Positions 1 through 11,989 of a stretch of DNA of 64,000 bases are shown one piece after another. The notes beneath the pieces were generated by a model. That model saw only the letters and a list, made by a program, of their open reading frames with translations, did not search any database and was not told the DNA's origin. The stretch covers positions 124,001 to 188,000 of the forward strand of contig BQMF02000043.1 in the NCBI GenBank assembly GCA_027922465.2, written 5' to 3'. Source of the stretch: Turritopsis dohrnii (lineage: Eukaryota; Cnidaria; Hydrozoa; Anthoathecata; Oceaniidae). Position numbers and translations under genes: made by a program. Each line of letters starts with the position of its first letter. Within the stretch, counting starts at the first letter, position 1.

Positions 1-1376
1 TTTTCTTCACTTTCGGGGAATTTCACTTTAATGTTGTATTCTCCCAAGTTGTGATGTGATAGAACGTCATACAACTCCTTTGCAGCAACGAATTCTTGAA
101 TTGAGCTCATAATTTCACATCGTTTCTCGCTATCAAAGCCTTTGTTTTCGCTTGTTGAAATGGAGAAAAACATATTTATTGAGTTAAACTCATATCCTGT
201 TTGAGTCGACTCAACTTCATTTGAAAAAATCTCTTGAAGTTTTTTGAAGATAACCTTTGTAACATCAACTTGGAGTTTTTCAGAAGCAATGGAAGTAGTA
301 GATTTATAATCATCAGAAATAATTTCCTCCTTGGAATCAATACTAACTTGCAATAACAGTTCCCTGCTATTCTTGTTGATTTCTTTAAAATGCACCCCAG
401 ATAATGTCACAGTTAAGAGATTTTCTGAGTTATTTACGCGTAAACATTCATGCAGTATTTTTTTTGCTTCAATTTCAAGATGTTTTCGGAATTCTTTTGA
501 TAACTTACTGCGCATATTTTCCAGATCTTTTAATTTTGGACTGTCCGTTGCGATGCGGTAATAGAATTTAACTTTATTTGTATGTTGTTTTGGAAGTTCT
601 TCCTTCAACGAACGTTTGGGGAAAATAGCATCCCAATACTTGTCTTTGGTATTTTTATATACTAAATCTAGATCTGTCTTTAGTTTCTGAAATTCCTCAG
701 CTTCTTGTTTTTCCTTAATTAACCAGTTGAGAAGTTTTTCAATGGCAGCTTTCCATACTTTAATTTCCGTGTTAGTTGGCAGTTTATCAAGTGGAGAATG
801 TTCTTCCAGGTGTCCCCAAGTGTTACGTAAATTTCGAATTTCACCAATATTGGTTGGTATGCACTTATTTTTTTTGCTCTGATTACACTTCATACACATC
901 ATACACTTTGAACAACATACTGATACGTTAGGACATCCTTTAACTAAGTGTGATATATCTGATGGTTCTCTTGGATAGTAGTGCTTGCCACAAGTTGAAA
1001 ATTCACTTACACACAGCAATATTTGACAAGCTGCTGTAGTGTCTATCTTTTGGATATCAATGTTATTTTTGACTTCATCTGTGTCGTCAAAGAACGTGTT
1101 CTTGTTCTTGTTCCATGAAAGCGATCTAAGATCATTGGACTTAAGTAATGTCGGATCTTGACTCTTTAAAATGATTGAAAGTGCTTTTCCAGGATCTGTT
1201 AATTTTTTATCTTTTGCAATTTTACTTTCGAGAGATAAATATTCCAACAATCGTGTTACAGGATATGCTACTATCTTTTTAAAACATACAATTTTACTTA
1301 GTGTTTCTTGACTGTTTGTGGTTGGTTGTGTTTCTTTACTGTTTGTACTAGTTGCTGTTCCTTCATCCATGTCCAT
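1..1376 (-). CDS. Partial HEPN-domain protein, DZIP3-like (5' part only)
   Basis: An open frame runs from an ATG at 1376 to the left edge with no stop, about 458 codons; an in-frame TAA lies at 1394-1392, just upstream. The protein opens MDMDEGTATSTNSKETQ. A Cys-rich patch (residues about 140-170: CGKHYY, CPNVSVCCSKCMMCMKCNQ) is followed by IRNLRNTWGH (845-810). This matches the RX4H motif (here RNTWGH) of HEPN ribonuclease-fold domains, and the LRN..GH context is that of the DZIP3/hRUL138-type HEPN domain found in many cnidarian and mollusc proteins, often with NACHT or death-fold partners. A Lys/Glu-rich helical stretch follows, then a region of alternating strands and helices to the edge. 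Seen: open frame, motif, Cys cluster. Known: active HEPN domains use R and H for RNA cleavage. Inferred: an innate-immunity or RNA-binding role. What lies beyond the edge is unknown. Confidence 0.8.
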   Translation of the reverse strand, partial: MDMDEGTATSTNSKETQPTTNSQETLSKIVCFKKIVAYPVTRLLEYLSLESKIAKDKKLTDPGKALSIILKSQDPTLLKSNDLRSLSWNKNKNTFFDDTDEVKNNIDIQKIDTTAACQILLCVSEFSTCGKHYYPREPSDISHLVKGCPNVSVCCSKCMMCMKCNQSKKNKCIPTNIGEIRNLRNTWGHLEEHSPLDKLPTNTEIKVWKAAIEKLLNWLIKEKQEAEEFQKLKTDLDLVYKNTKDKYWDAIFPKRSLKEELPKQHTNKVKFYYRIATDSPKLKDLENMRSKLSKEFRKHLEIEAKKILHECLRVNNSENLLTVTLSGVHFKEINKNSRELLLQVSIDSKEEIISDDYKSTTSIASEKLQVDVTKVIFKKLQEIFSNEVESTQTGYEFNSINMFFSISTSENKGFDSEKRCEIMSSIQEFVAAKELYDVLSHHNLGEYNIKVKFPESEE

Positions 1377-1831
1377 GCAGCGCACATATTTTTATCGAAT
1401 TAATGATTTTTTTATTTCTTTATAATGTTCTTGGAGAAATATGAGCACTCAAATGTTCTACAGTCAAAAATGATTCATTTTGAAGAATACTGACTTTGAA
1501 ACGTTTTACAAAAAAATCATAAGTCTAGAATGTATTGGGTACTAATAAAGACTGCAATGAATTAGTACGTAGTTGCGTTACACTTTTTAGAACTTTGAAG
1601 TCCACACAAAACACCAGTCAACAAGTAGAAGTATTTATGTACAAGTATTTATAGACAGTCATTTCAGTATAAAGTCAAAACATAGGATTAAATCATTCAA
1701 TCATGATCCATAACAAGACTTACGGTAAAAATAAAGCGTCGAGATTGGCGTGATAACCTTCATCGCCCAGTAGGAACCTTCTTTAACACGTCTTGCAGTT
1801 TGAAACAAAAACACAACCATACTTACCTTTC
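1377..1831 (-). other. Possible 5' UTR intron of the HEPN gene
   Basis: On the minus strand a strong splice donor (GAAAG|GTAAGTATGG) ends a possible noncoding exon at 1827. The nearest acceptor before the ATG at 1376 is a pyrimidine-rich ...TTTCTCCAAG near 1430. This would make a short 5' UTR intron. The donor is convincing; the acceptor is only fair. Confidence 0.35.
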
Positions 1832-4326
1832 AAAGTCACTTTGTAAAAACTTCATACCGTCTAGGTTTTCGAGAACATAATGTATTACAGTTCCTTGTAA
1901 TATGCTGAAAAACACCTTGAGATAAGACAAGATATCTAACTCTTCTTCGTTATATAAATTGTTTTGTTAACTTTGCAATCAAAAAAAAATTCTTAATCAC
2001 ACAAACCATACGTATTAACATTAACTTCATCATCGAAATTTCGCATTACTATGTATTTTCTATATGTATTTCTATATCTATTCATCGTTTGCAAAGAATT
2101 TATACATGCTTAATCTTCTAAATAAACTTTAATGTATGGAAAGTTATTCCTTATAATTACTGATTGATTGAATAAATATAATAATTTTCCTGTATCTGCT
2201 GTTCTTTTGTTTGAAGATTATTGTCAAATTTGTTTACTTCTGCCTCAGGAGGGCGGTATCAACAACCAGGCGTGGGATTGGCTTAAAATTCATAGCCGTT
2301 TTAGAAATTCCGCGATATTATTAGTTAGGTAGCTTGATTTTTTTTCAGTGTTGCGTTAACAGACATTTAGCATGAAATAGCAAGACTAGCATTGATTGCT
2401 ACATTCCAAGTTGTGTTGAAGAAACATCATTTGGATCACGATGCAAAGCAGCTTTAAAACACTCAATGATGTAAATGCGAGCAAACTTGGATAGTTTTAC
2501 TCAAAAAACCATTCTTCATGTTGTATGATTAGGTCTTTGTATCAAATGATTCTGACCAAGCGAGTTTTTTTTAGTATTTTGTCTTAAATCATCTGGTTGT
2601 AAGCCTCCTAAGAATGCTTTATGTGAAATAAGTGTGACTTCTTTCGTATTTTCCTCGCTCTGATATGCAGTAGAATACATGTCAGGTTGTGCCTACCAAA
2701 GTTAAAATCTTCATTTCCGAAATAACTTATTTTCGTGCAAAGAACAAGTAAGAATGGAATAGATTTTTCCTGAACTTTCTGTTTAAACACCGTGTTAATG
2801 ATTAGTTATCAAGATTCGCTTCGTTTCTTTATATTCTATTGCATCACTAATTGCATTTCTTACTACTGAGTAATATTCATTACCATTCCCTTTGTAAGAT
2901 AATCAACAGCAATTAAAATCTTAAAAACGTCATGCGTAGTCCACGGAATAGCTAAAGATTTTCAACCAATAATAACTTGACTAATCTAAAGTATGGCATT
3001 AACGGTTCAGGTTCTCAAGTCTCTTTGTCATTTGCTTTTCTGTGGCCATGGTACAAATCTTAATGATTTTTCGTCAGCACGTAATGATAAATGAATTTCA
3101 AGTAAAACAATAGTCCACAGAGATAAACTTTTCTTAAATATAGATCTATTGTGTCAGCTTTTTATGTCTTTCTGACAAGTATTGATGTTAACAGGGAATT
3201 ACCTGCGTGGCTATTCTTGTTTTATTTAGCCATGGTAGCTGAATTGTTCCTTTTTATACAGTTTCAGATATACCCTCGTTTTGTTCTTAAAGAAAATATA
3301 AACATTTTTGCTACCATTGTTCTTCTCGTTTCCATCTTGACAATTTGATTTGTAACGCAGCATGGTCGTGAAACAAATATATATTGAAAGTGGTTGCCAT
3401 TCGTTACTAATCCAAAGAGCATACAAGTTTTATTTGTATTCATTGAATTCGATTTGTTTGGCTTCAGTGGTGCATCTCAAAATTCCCAACATCTCTCGCA
3501 TGTAAAAACAACATGCTTCTTAACCATTTATCGATATCCTGAGAGAATATTAAAAGAAAATTCACATCCTGGATAGTTTTTAGTTTCCTAGAAAATTTTC
3601 CTAGAAAACTCAGACTGATCACACTGTTTGAAACAATGACAGGTTTGTCTTATTATTATAAGGTCGAAGCATTGTGGTGCAAATAAAAGTCAAAAGCGCA
3701 CAACCTTCTTCAACAGCATTTCAATGGCAGAAAACATCGGGTGTGTATGGGTTCCTTGTTGTGTGTAATTCTAATGGGAGTTCTCCAGTCGTCAGTAATA
3801 CTATTTCGTTTAAAATCTTTTTAAACGATCTATTATTTAAGCTTACAGAAAATGCATGCAACCTTGCTGGCGATAACACCTGGTATGTTTGCGGGCAGCA
3901 CATTACCCCGTCGCTTTTACAGTAAATTAGAAATCGCATTAGAAACCGTATTTCAAACTCTTATAAATTTAAGCCCATATTTTTAGGTACCAGAGATAAC
4001 AATATCGCAGTTTAAATATGTCCGTTTGAAATTGTCAGCTCACACGGTGTTGAACTTTTAAGCGTTACGATGATAAGTAGCTAAGTTTTTATCGTGTAAA
4101 TTTCCAAAAAGGTTAAAGAATTATCTGAATTATTATCTGAGTCAAAAGCAAATCGATCTTCTTCAATCTTCTTAATTCTAAAATCCCTTACACTAAACGC
4201 AAAATCTTGAAGTTCTTATAAATTTCGTGCTGTTTAGCATGGAATCATGTACCATGTAAACTAAAAGAAACCATAACGGTAGCATGTTGGTTGGCACAAC
4301 AGAGGCTCCGGCTCCGAATCCCCATT
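1832..4326. other. Intergenic, no gene recognised
   Basis: AT-rich sequence with only short random open frames on both strands. I see no domain, splice-supported exon or terminal-repeat element. The open frame at 3151-3348 is hydrophobic, but it starts at GTG and lacks any other support. Confidence 0.6.
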
Positions 4327-4925
4327 CCCAGTAAGCACCCGACGTTTAAATGACGGTCAGATTAACGTCGGTCACATTAACGTCGTGACCAAAGCTGACG
4401 TTTATTCGACGTCGTGTTATGGTCATAGTTAGTCATTACCATATCTGACGATCATATGACGAAGATGTTAAAATCATAATAATGAAAGAAAAGCAACTTT
4501 TGTTGCTATATCTACATTTCGTTCTCTTGTAATTGAACAAAAATATGTTTCCTTCTTCAATAACGGTAAATGAATCGTATACGTTGTGTTCACGGTCAAA
4601 CAACGGTCATTAAAACGTCGATATGACGTCGCTCTTTTCTTAGGAGTTTGATCACAAAAAAAACATAGAATGCGTGAAAAGTCAAAGAAGCTATATGAAA
4701 TAAAAGCGCTGCCCCAGGCAAAATAGAATTTAATCCTTTAAAACCAAACTAAATAAATGACTTTTGAAAACGTTTGGGAGATGTCGTAACAACCGTTTCT
4801 TCGACGTCCACACAACTTCATTTACATTCATTATAATCAAAACAATAATACTCAAAAGCTGCAAAGGAAATTAACAATCCAATTTTCAGCTATTTTTCCG
4901 CTGATCCTTTCTATTTTTTTGTTAG
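4327..4925. repeat. CCCAGT/AACGTC repeat family, incomplete copy
   Basis: Starts CCCAGTAAGCACCCGACG, the same end as the complete element at 4926-5175. It is strewn with AACGTC, TGACGT and CGTCGT words in both orientations (for example 4340-4420 and 4585-4640). The matching ACTGGG end is not present before 4926, so this copy is truncated or merged with its neighbour. Confidence 0.45.
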
Positions 4926-5175
4926 CCCAGTAAGCAAAAAGACGGTATTTCAACGTTGTTTCGAAGTCGTATTCCATCGTCGCATGACGGTTGTTTAATG
5001 GTCGAAATGGAAACGGGACTTCCAGAATAGCAGTATTTGTATATATTGTATATGTATTTATAACTGAGGGACCATCCTGTAATAAATATTCGTAATAATA
5101 ATAATAATGACAGCAAAACAGCGACGTTAGAACGACTATTAAACAACGTTGTATTGACGTCGTGTGTTGACTGGG
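4926..5175. mobile_element. 250-bp MITE with CCCAGT terminal inverted repeats
   Basis: The left end CCCAGTAAGCAAAAAGACG pairs with the right end ...GTGTTGACTGGG (5164-5175). The match continues inward through CAACGTTGTTT and (A/T)AGTCGT in both arms, giving imperfect arms of about 50 bp. No coding capacity. I see no clear target-site duplication, so the superfamily is not assigned. Confidence 0.55.
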
Positions 5176-6145
5176 AGGTGTTTCCCACCAACGTGTTTAA
5201 TTGTCTAATACGGTAAAAAACTAGTTTATAATTGATCAGCGCGGGAGCAGCTGATCTTTCATTAGCATTCGTGTTCGTCCGTCCGTCCACAAATTTTTTT
5301 CGCCAGTTGTAGGCTGATACTATTAAACACACAAGCCTTTGTTTTAGGGCTGGAATAGAGGCTATTTGTTGATCGTGGCTTATTTAAGAAGTGTTTATTA
5401 ATTGTTAACTACAACTATTTTATTAAGGTAAGTGTGGCCTTCAGAAAATTCACGTGAAATTGCTTAGTTAGAGTTTGTGTTTTCAAATATCTGAAGCAAA
5501 TGAATTCTTTATTATGAATGATCTTAATATTATAAATGATCCTGTGATTATATACTTCTGATTTTTTCTGGGTAGCTATTGCTGATTTGGTGATTTGTGT
5601 TATTATACTGGTCATAGACCTTTATCGAGATATGAGAGCTCTGCTACCTCCAAGAAAGCATATTATATATATACATACATATTAAGTTATACATTGCATA
5701 TCCTATTTGTATATGCATACCATTTGTTATTTTGTATTTGTTAATACAACAGTGACATCCATCAATTTAGACGAGCTTCAAATTTTACCTTTTATACCCT
5801 GTTTGAACTAAAAGTTAAATCAGATGCACACCAAAATAGAATGAAAATCTCTAGTAGTCACCCAATTATACACACATCGACAACATTTTGGAAGTAAAGC
5901 ATTTAATTACCTGTGAAGGTGCATTGTGTCCTACTCAAAATTGACTTAATGATATTCTGTGTTTATTGTAATGCATTTATCAATCAAACCACTTACCCAC
6001 ACGTTTACATGTTGTCTTTTCATTCGAAAAAATTCCCTATGGAATCATTATCCTCTTCACTTATATATAGTGTTATTGTTTACCTTTTTTTTTTAATTTC
6101 GTTGTTTAGTTTTTGTGTCGTCTATTAGTTTTTACTGTGTCTCTG
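5176..6145. other. Intergenic, nothing recognised
   Basis: AT-rich sequence with a TA-rich run near 5665-5690. An AAG|GTAAGTGTGG donor-like site on the plus strand near 5427 has no partner that I can identify. Confidence 0.5.
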
Positions 6146-6152
6146 CATGGAT

Positions 6153-6869
6153 CATGGAGGTATAAAACAGAAGGAGAACGAACTCTTATTTTTCTATTAT
6201 TCAGATAATGACTATTCTATTCATTGCGGTATCACTTTGATGTCATCCGTGATGCGCTTTCGGCTGGTTGTCGGTGAAACGAATACATTTTTAAAAATTA
6301 ACGACAATTTAAAAACCAAATATCATCCATTATAACAACGGATCAACTTGCTGCATAGTGACAAGCAGATTATTAAACCTAAAGCTTCCTTGAGAAACAA
6401 ATGAAAATCTATGTTTTTATACAGAGTTGAAGATATCGCGTAATTCATGTATAAGTTCCAATCTACATATCTTCTGACTTAAATGCGCCTCGATAGTGCC
6501 GCGGTACGTGCAAAAGCTTAGGATTATTCTCTCTTCAAAAACTGAAGCTCAGCGAAACTGCTTGAGGGGATCACGAGATATATAGACCTAAAGTTGCAAT
6601 GTTTTCGTTGCATATTTGTGACGTTTTTGCATAATTCTCCCAATTCCTACAGATTATGCATGCTAAGAACTTTACCCTAACGATCTTTAATCACATTGGA
6701 GAATTGATATGAACGAAATTTTCACGCAAGAACGCCAAAATTATAAAAATTATGCAAGATGATAGCAATTATATGTTATTACACACTGAGGACTTAAACA
6801 ATGCAGCGCATCACGGATAGTACAATAGCAGATTTGGAGTTCGTTCTCCTTCTGTTTTATACCTCCATG
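6153..6869. mobile_element. Non-autonomous TIR element with 7-bp target duplication
   Basis: Perfect 33-bp terminal inverted repeats begin CATGGAGGTATAAAACAG (6153-6185) and lie inverted at 6837-6869. A second inverted pair, ATCCGTGATGCGCT (6245-6258 and 6805-6818), lies inside. Direct repeats CATGGAT flank both ends (6146-6152 and 6870-6876), as expected of a 7-bp target-site duplication. The interior has no transposase reading frame. A cut-and-paste DNA transposon derivative is well supported; the superfamily is not. Confidence 0.75.
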
Positions 6870-6876
6870 CATGGAT

Positions 6877-8009
6877 GGATAGCAATTTTATGTTCTTAAT
6901 CTTATAAATAATCGGCAGTTGCTTTCCTTTTATTCAGGTCACGGCAAAGCCGAGAACTGTTTAATTACGGCTGTGGTGGCGCGAGGCGAGGCGAAATTTT
7001 GGCAAAAAGTAGATCCCGACTGTATTTCTTACTATTATTACTTTTTTCTTCCAAATTCTCAAAATGTTTGTTCTGTAAATTACACGTACATTGTTTTCTT
7101 AAAATTCCGGCGTACTGCTACTGGCATTTGGATCGTTGAAAATAAAGTGAAGTCGAAACAACTGTAATTATGGTATCTAATCTTATTCTCCACCATTACT
7201 TTTACACTTTGTCAGAAATACGGCGATACAGATTTATAGAAATACAGAAGTATAGAGATTTAGAAATAAAGATAAAAAATTGTACAGCACTGTAAATATT
7301 GAAAAAGAGAAAGTTAAAGACACAGAAATTAAAGAGCATCAGAAAAAAAACATTAAAAGAAACTCAGCCAAGCCAAGCCAAGCCAAAACTCAGCCAAACC
7401 AAGCCAAAACTCAGCCAAGCCAAGCCAAAACTCAGTTAAACTCAGCCAAGCCAAGAGAACACAGCCATAATCCAAAGCATATATAGAGTACGCTGCAGTT
7501 TTATAAGTAACAAAATTGATTGTCTATAGTAATAAAACGAGAAAATAACGAAAATAAACAACAATATGAAAAACTACGAAAAACCACAAGAAAAATCCAA
7601 AAACCACGAGAAAAACAAACAACTACGAGAAGAAACCATAACTTGTGTGTGTGGTTACGATTACGATTTCGAATTCGAATACAAAACGAGAAAACTGTTA
7701 CATAGAACTAGAGGTTCCTTGAGTGTTAAAACTATTTTAACAATACTTTTGCTATTTTGTCTTTCTAATATTGCTACACATTCTAACAGTTTTTACACAG
7801 TATCAAATATATATGTTGTTTTCTAAAGTAACACAGGGTCTTTTCCATCAAGGCAATTTTGAACGTTTTGGATCAACTGCTGGGAAGCAATGTACGTGTT
7901 GTGCACTTATTTCTATTGGGTTTTCTATAGCCAAAAATTTGGGAACATGGGATTCTACAGATGTTGATTTTGTTGTAGACAATGGGGATCTGATTTACAA
8001 AAAATTAAA
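6877..8009. other. Intergenic stretch with one minisatellite
   Basis: Apart from the minisatellite at 7361-7466, only short unsupported open frames are present. The frame at 7280-7486 is Lys/Gln-rich only because it reads through that minisatellite. Confidence 0.5.
7361..7466. repeat. Minisatellite, (AACTCAGCCAAGCCAAGCC)n
   Basis: About five imperfect units of CTCAGCCAAGCCAAGCCAAAA, each 15-21 bp long, in tandem. On the plus strand they read as SAKPSQAKTQ-like peptide repeats, but nothing else supports translation. Confidence 0.7.
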
Positions 8010-8303
8010 TACCGTATTCTCTCTAATTAGCGCCCATCTCCAATGAGCGCCCCTCTCTAATAAGCCCCCCTCTAGTCAAAAATATATATATATAAGTGCC
8101 CCTCTGCAGTACAAAATCTTATTTCGTTGCCATGAAAAATACAGTTGTTAGTATTCTTTTATGATAAAAAGAAATGCCTCATTCACAGTTAGCATGACCA
8201 TTTCAAAATTTTTTTGTAAGCGCCCCTCTCCAACTAGCGCCTCTCTCTAATAAGCGCCCTTCTAATTTCCAAAAATATTTTATAAGCACCCTGGAATACG
8301 GTA
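8010..8303. mobile_element. CCGTATT-family MITE, copy A
   Basis: Begins TA-CCGTATTCTCTCTAAT and ends GGAATACGG-TA, with GCGCCC/AAGCGCC-rich subterminal repeats. The interior carries a conserved core (cattcacagttagcatgacc) seen inverted in copies B and C. The TA at both ends suggests a TA target site as in Tc1/mariner-type elements, but no transposase is present. Confidence 0.7.
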
Positions 8304-8690
8304 TCGACAAAGATTTAGTATTTACAGACCTTCCATCTGAAATTGAAATAATGAATCTCATCTTTACTGTGGAGTTTTTATATAGGTTTTACAGTTGTTT
8401 TATGCTTAAAGAAACTCTGAATCACTAGTTTATTTTACAGCTTTGACAGATACAGTATGTTTTCTTATTTTTATTTTTCTGTTAATCCAGTATACATTGT
8501 TTATTCTTGCTTCATATTTTGTTTTGCTTTGTTGTTATTTCATTTAAAGTTTATAAAGGTTTGTGTCGGTGCAGCTTCGCTTAGTTTTTTTCTAATCATT
8601 TTGTAAAGTTATCTTCTGTTCAGCATTTAAGGAATATAAAAATTTAAAACTGAATTTAAATTCTTCATATAGACATATAGTTCATATATA

Positions 8691-9034
8691 GTTTTGGCGC
8701 AAAAAAAATGCACCAAAATAAAACTGCACCAAATTTACAGTGAGCTGATTAAACATTTTGTTTAATAACTCTGAACTTTATCATTTTGTAATTACCTTAA
8801 GTGGAGAAGTTTTGGCGCAAAAAAATGCACCAAAATAAAACTGCACCAAATTGACAGTGAGCTGTGCCGAAGATATAAATCCTTTCTTCGAAAAACATAA
8901 AAATAGTCTGAAATTAGTGTAAATTTTGACCAAGAAGTCCGAATTGCGCCAAATTTAAAATAATCTTGACTGCGCAAAATCAAACCTGCGCCAAATAAAT
9001 CGAATTGACTGTGCACCAAAATTTCTTCATTTAA
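8691..9034. mobile_element. TTAA-flanked hairpin element (GGCGCAAAA family)
   Basis: The complete unit is 8797-9034. TTAA at each end encloses GTGGAGAAGTTTTGGCGCA and its inverted mate CCAAAATTTCTTCAT. A direct duplicate of about 55 bp of the left end (tttggcgcaaaaaaaatgca...) lies at 8691-8748. The interior alternates GCACCAAA and GCGCCAAA words. The TTAA target and GC-anchored ends recall piggyBac or Kolobok MITEs. The same layout recurs at 30478-30870 and 36529-36615. Confidence 0.6.
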
Positions 9035-9686
9035 GGTATTTTGCCAAACTCGTATTTTCATTTGGGCAGTTTCTCTATTTGAGCCTTAAATTGAAATTAA
9101 TTTCACTTTAAAAACATAGAATGAAAAGTTTAGAAAGGGTCGTTTACTTTCAGCATTTTGCATGGAATTTTTACTCCTTATTTAAGGTTTTCATGCTACT
9201 AATTTTAGATAATATGTGCGGTTCCTTAGTATTTAATCCTAAATTTCAGATGTAAATATTTGCTGCTAGTTATTGTGTCATACTCATATAACCTTTTCAT
9301 TTGTTGAGTTGTCTCTTGTCTGCATATACCCCTGACAAACTTTTTGCATAAAAATTGACAAGTGTTGACATCTTTTGTCCAATTTTTGAAACTAATGACC
9401 TTTCATAACTACCGTTCTACTTAACTTTTTTGACTGAAGTTTTTATATTTAAGCCTGCATAAAAATTTTCAAATTCAAAAATTTTCGAACAGCAAAATAC
9501 CAATACCGACAAATAAAAAAACCCATCAAAATACATGCTAATGGTCTTATTTTGAAAGGTCGGCGTAATAATTTCAGAGACCTCTAACGCCGGCCCTAAT
9601 ACCGCCACTCAAAAATAACGCCATTTAAGGCTGGTGTAATAAGGACCGATAAGGTAATTTAAAGTTCTGAAACATTTGTAATCAAA
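9035..9686. other. Intergenic, nothing recognised
   Basis: AT-rich, with no supported open frame, repeat or splice-flanked exon. Confidence 0.5.
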
Positions 9687-10121
9687 TACCGTATTCTCTC
9701 TAATAAGCGCCCGGGCGCTTTTAAAATTTTTTTGGAAATTAGGGGGCGCTTATTAGAGAGAGGCGCTAATTGGAGAGGGGCGCTTATAAAAACGTTTTGA
9801 AATGGTCATGCTAGCTGTGAACGAGGCATTGCTTTTTATCATAAAAGAGTAAATACAACTGTATTTTTCATGGCAACGAAATAAGAATTCAGACATCACA
9901 AAAACATAGCCTTCTGTTTCTATACAGAATATTCGTGTTTGGTTCAAAGTTCTAATAACCGCCCGGGTGCTTATAAATTTCTGAGTAATGTCTAGTCACT
10001 CTATAAGCGCCCGGGTGCTTATTGGAGAGGGGCGCTTATAAAAATATTTTTGACTAGAAGGGGGCGCTTATTAGAGAGGGGCGCTTACTGGAGAGGGGCG
10101 CTAGTTAGAGAGAATACGGTA
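9687..10121. mobile_element. CCGTATT-family MITE, copy B
   Basis: TA-CCGTATTCTCTCTAATAAG at the left pairs with CTAGTTAGAGAGAATACGG-TA at the right. The subterminal regions are multiple GGGCGCTTATTAGAGAGG blocks. The interior (gaaatggtcatgctagctgt...) is shared with copy C and is inverted in copy A. 435 bp, noncoding. Confidence 0.75.
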
Positions 10122-10742
10122 TGCAGATTTTACCTTTTGGGAATGCATAGTTCAACGAATTTAGAGTTGTCAAGTTATATAAGCGTTCACCCCCCCCAAA
10201 ACTGAACATTTTAAAGCATGACCCAGCATGGTTGGGGGAAGGTTTACCTAACCTACTTTTCCGCGAGTGAGAAGAAAAAGTACAAGCGTATCTTTCGACA
10301 CAATTCCAACACATAAATTTGTTATAATATCACATTTTATTTTAAAATTTCAAATTAAAATATCTACAAATAACCCTTAGTTTTCACGCTCCTTGGCCTG
10401 TTTCAGATGTCTACAAACTCTAGAAATGTATAGTAAAAGTATATAATACAGTTAAAATGAAAAAACATAGCAAAATAAAAAACACCTATTCTTCAGGCAA
10501 TCAATAACAGTAAAGCTTTAAGTCGTGACCTGTTGCAGCCATGCGGCTTGTTTTTATTTTCAATGGAGAAAGACGATGTATTTGTATTTGAATTTTTATT
10601 GTCTAAGCTTTATTAAACGAATCAGATGGAAAACATATTTTTACGAAAAACGGAACGACAATGATGTTGACAACAATGACGACGCCAGAGAAACATTGGG
10701 TTTCAAAACATGTGTTACGCCACCACAACATGAACTAAAGTC
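10122..10742. other. Intergenic, nothing recognised
   Basis: Includes a C-rich run near 10190 and short open frames without support. Confidence 0.5.
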
Positions 10743-11099
10743 TATGTCAACCGATTTGGCAGTTTGAACATTTTTTATGATTACTAAGTCAAAATAAATG
10801 ATTTTAAAATAATTTTTTTTGCATTGTCAAGAGCACAACATTATAAACGACTTTTTTGGAAAAAATAATAAAATTTTAGCGTTAAAATTTGCGTTAGAAA
10901 AAAAGCAACTTTTTTTCTAGTACACCAAAAGCGTTGAAACTTACACAGGAGCAAGGTCAACCAAAGAAGTGTACAAAGTTTTATAACAAAATCTCTATTC
11001 TATCGGAAGTTCTCAGCCCAAATATGGAACCCGGTAAAGCCCTAACAATATCTGAGATTTTGCCATAAACCGGGGGTTAGAGTGTCTGTTTACATCAAA

Positions 11100-11340
11100 T
11101 GTTGAGGTTTTAGAAAATCGATTAAACTTTTATGTTTTTAAATATCAATTTGGGGGTCTCAGCGCAAAAATAAAATTAATAAAATATTTGAATGAAAACA
11201 CATTAAAAACATATATCTTTTTCAACAAAGTTTTTCGTAACGAAGTTACATTATCAAGTCAAAATTTGAATGGATTGAGTGTTTTGAAAAAATGAGCACG
11301 TTGCGTGTTAATCGACCTGACAACAAGGTTTGGAATGAAA
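11100..11340. repeat. Inverted repeat arm matching 15690-15850
   Basis: Words such as TTTATGTTTTTAAATATCAA, the oligo-G/C motif around 11151, and GCGTGTTAATCGACCT reappear in reverse complement at 15700-15840. The arms are diverged and lie about 4.4 kb apart, so they enclose both the hairpin element and the Harbinger fragment. Confidence 0.5.
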
Positions 11341-11989
11341 ACACATAAATACTTTGAATTAGTTTCTTATGGTGTCACTATACATAATTGAAACAGTTTT
11401 TTAGTTCTTGTAAACCCCATCATGTGTAATTTTTCCTAAATGTTAAAGCTACACATGAAGCACAGCATGTCTATTTCATTTTCCCAAGCGGCCCCATGTT
11501 TCCACAGAATTGCCTGTAGGGTGCTTTCCTATAATTATTGCTATTGAAATTCCAATCCTTATGTAAAAGCTTTCACTTTGATATTGAAAAGCAAACAATC
11601 TCTGATATGATTAAAAAGCAACTTGCAACTTGCGAACATGCGGTATAATGTTTGACACATCTCTTTTCTCTTTTGTAACAAAATTATTTTGTTTATGCAC
11701 ATAAAAAACTTTCTTTGAAAAAACAGCTGCAAAAATGATTTTTTTACCTGTAGAATCGTTTTCATAAATAAAAGAACCGAAACGCGTTCTGCCACATGGC
11801 TAGTTTTGTTTTTATTTTGTGTTATGATCACGTGATCATTTTTCATCCGTCAATAGACTCTTTAAGTGTCATACGCAAAGACAAAAGCACTGAAATTTTT
11901 TTGTCATCCATTTTTTTTATTTTTCTAATCTGCACATCTAATTGTCTAAAGAATTCCCTTGCCTCTCTTAAATATATCATACATGTATC

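Noticed and set aside
3151..3348. Hydrophobic 65-residue open frame as a small membrane protein
   Set aside because: Starts at GTG in a eukaryotic context, has no splice or promoter support, and AT-rich sequence easily gives Phe/Leu/Ile-rich frames.
7280..7486. Lys/Gln repeat protein
   Set aside because: The frame simply reads through the minisatellite at 7361-7466.
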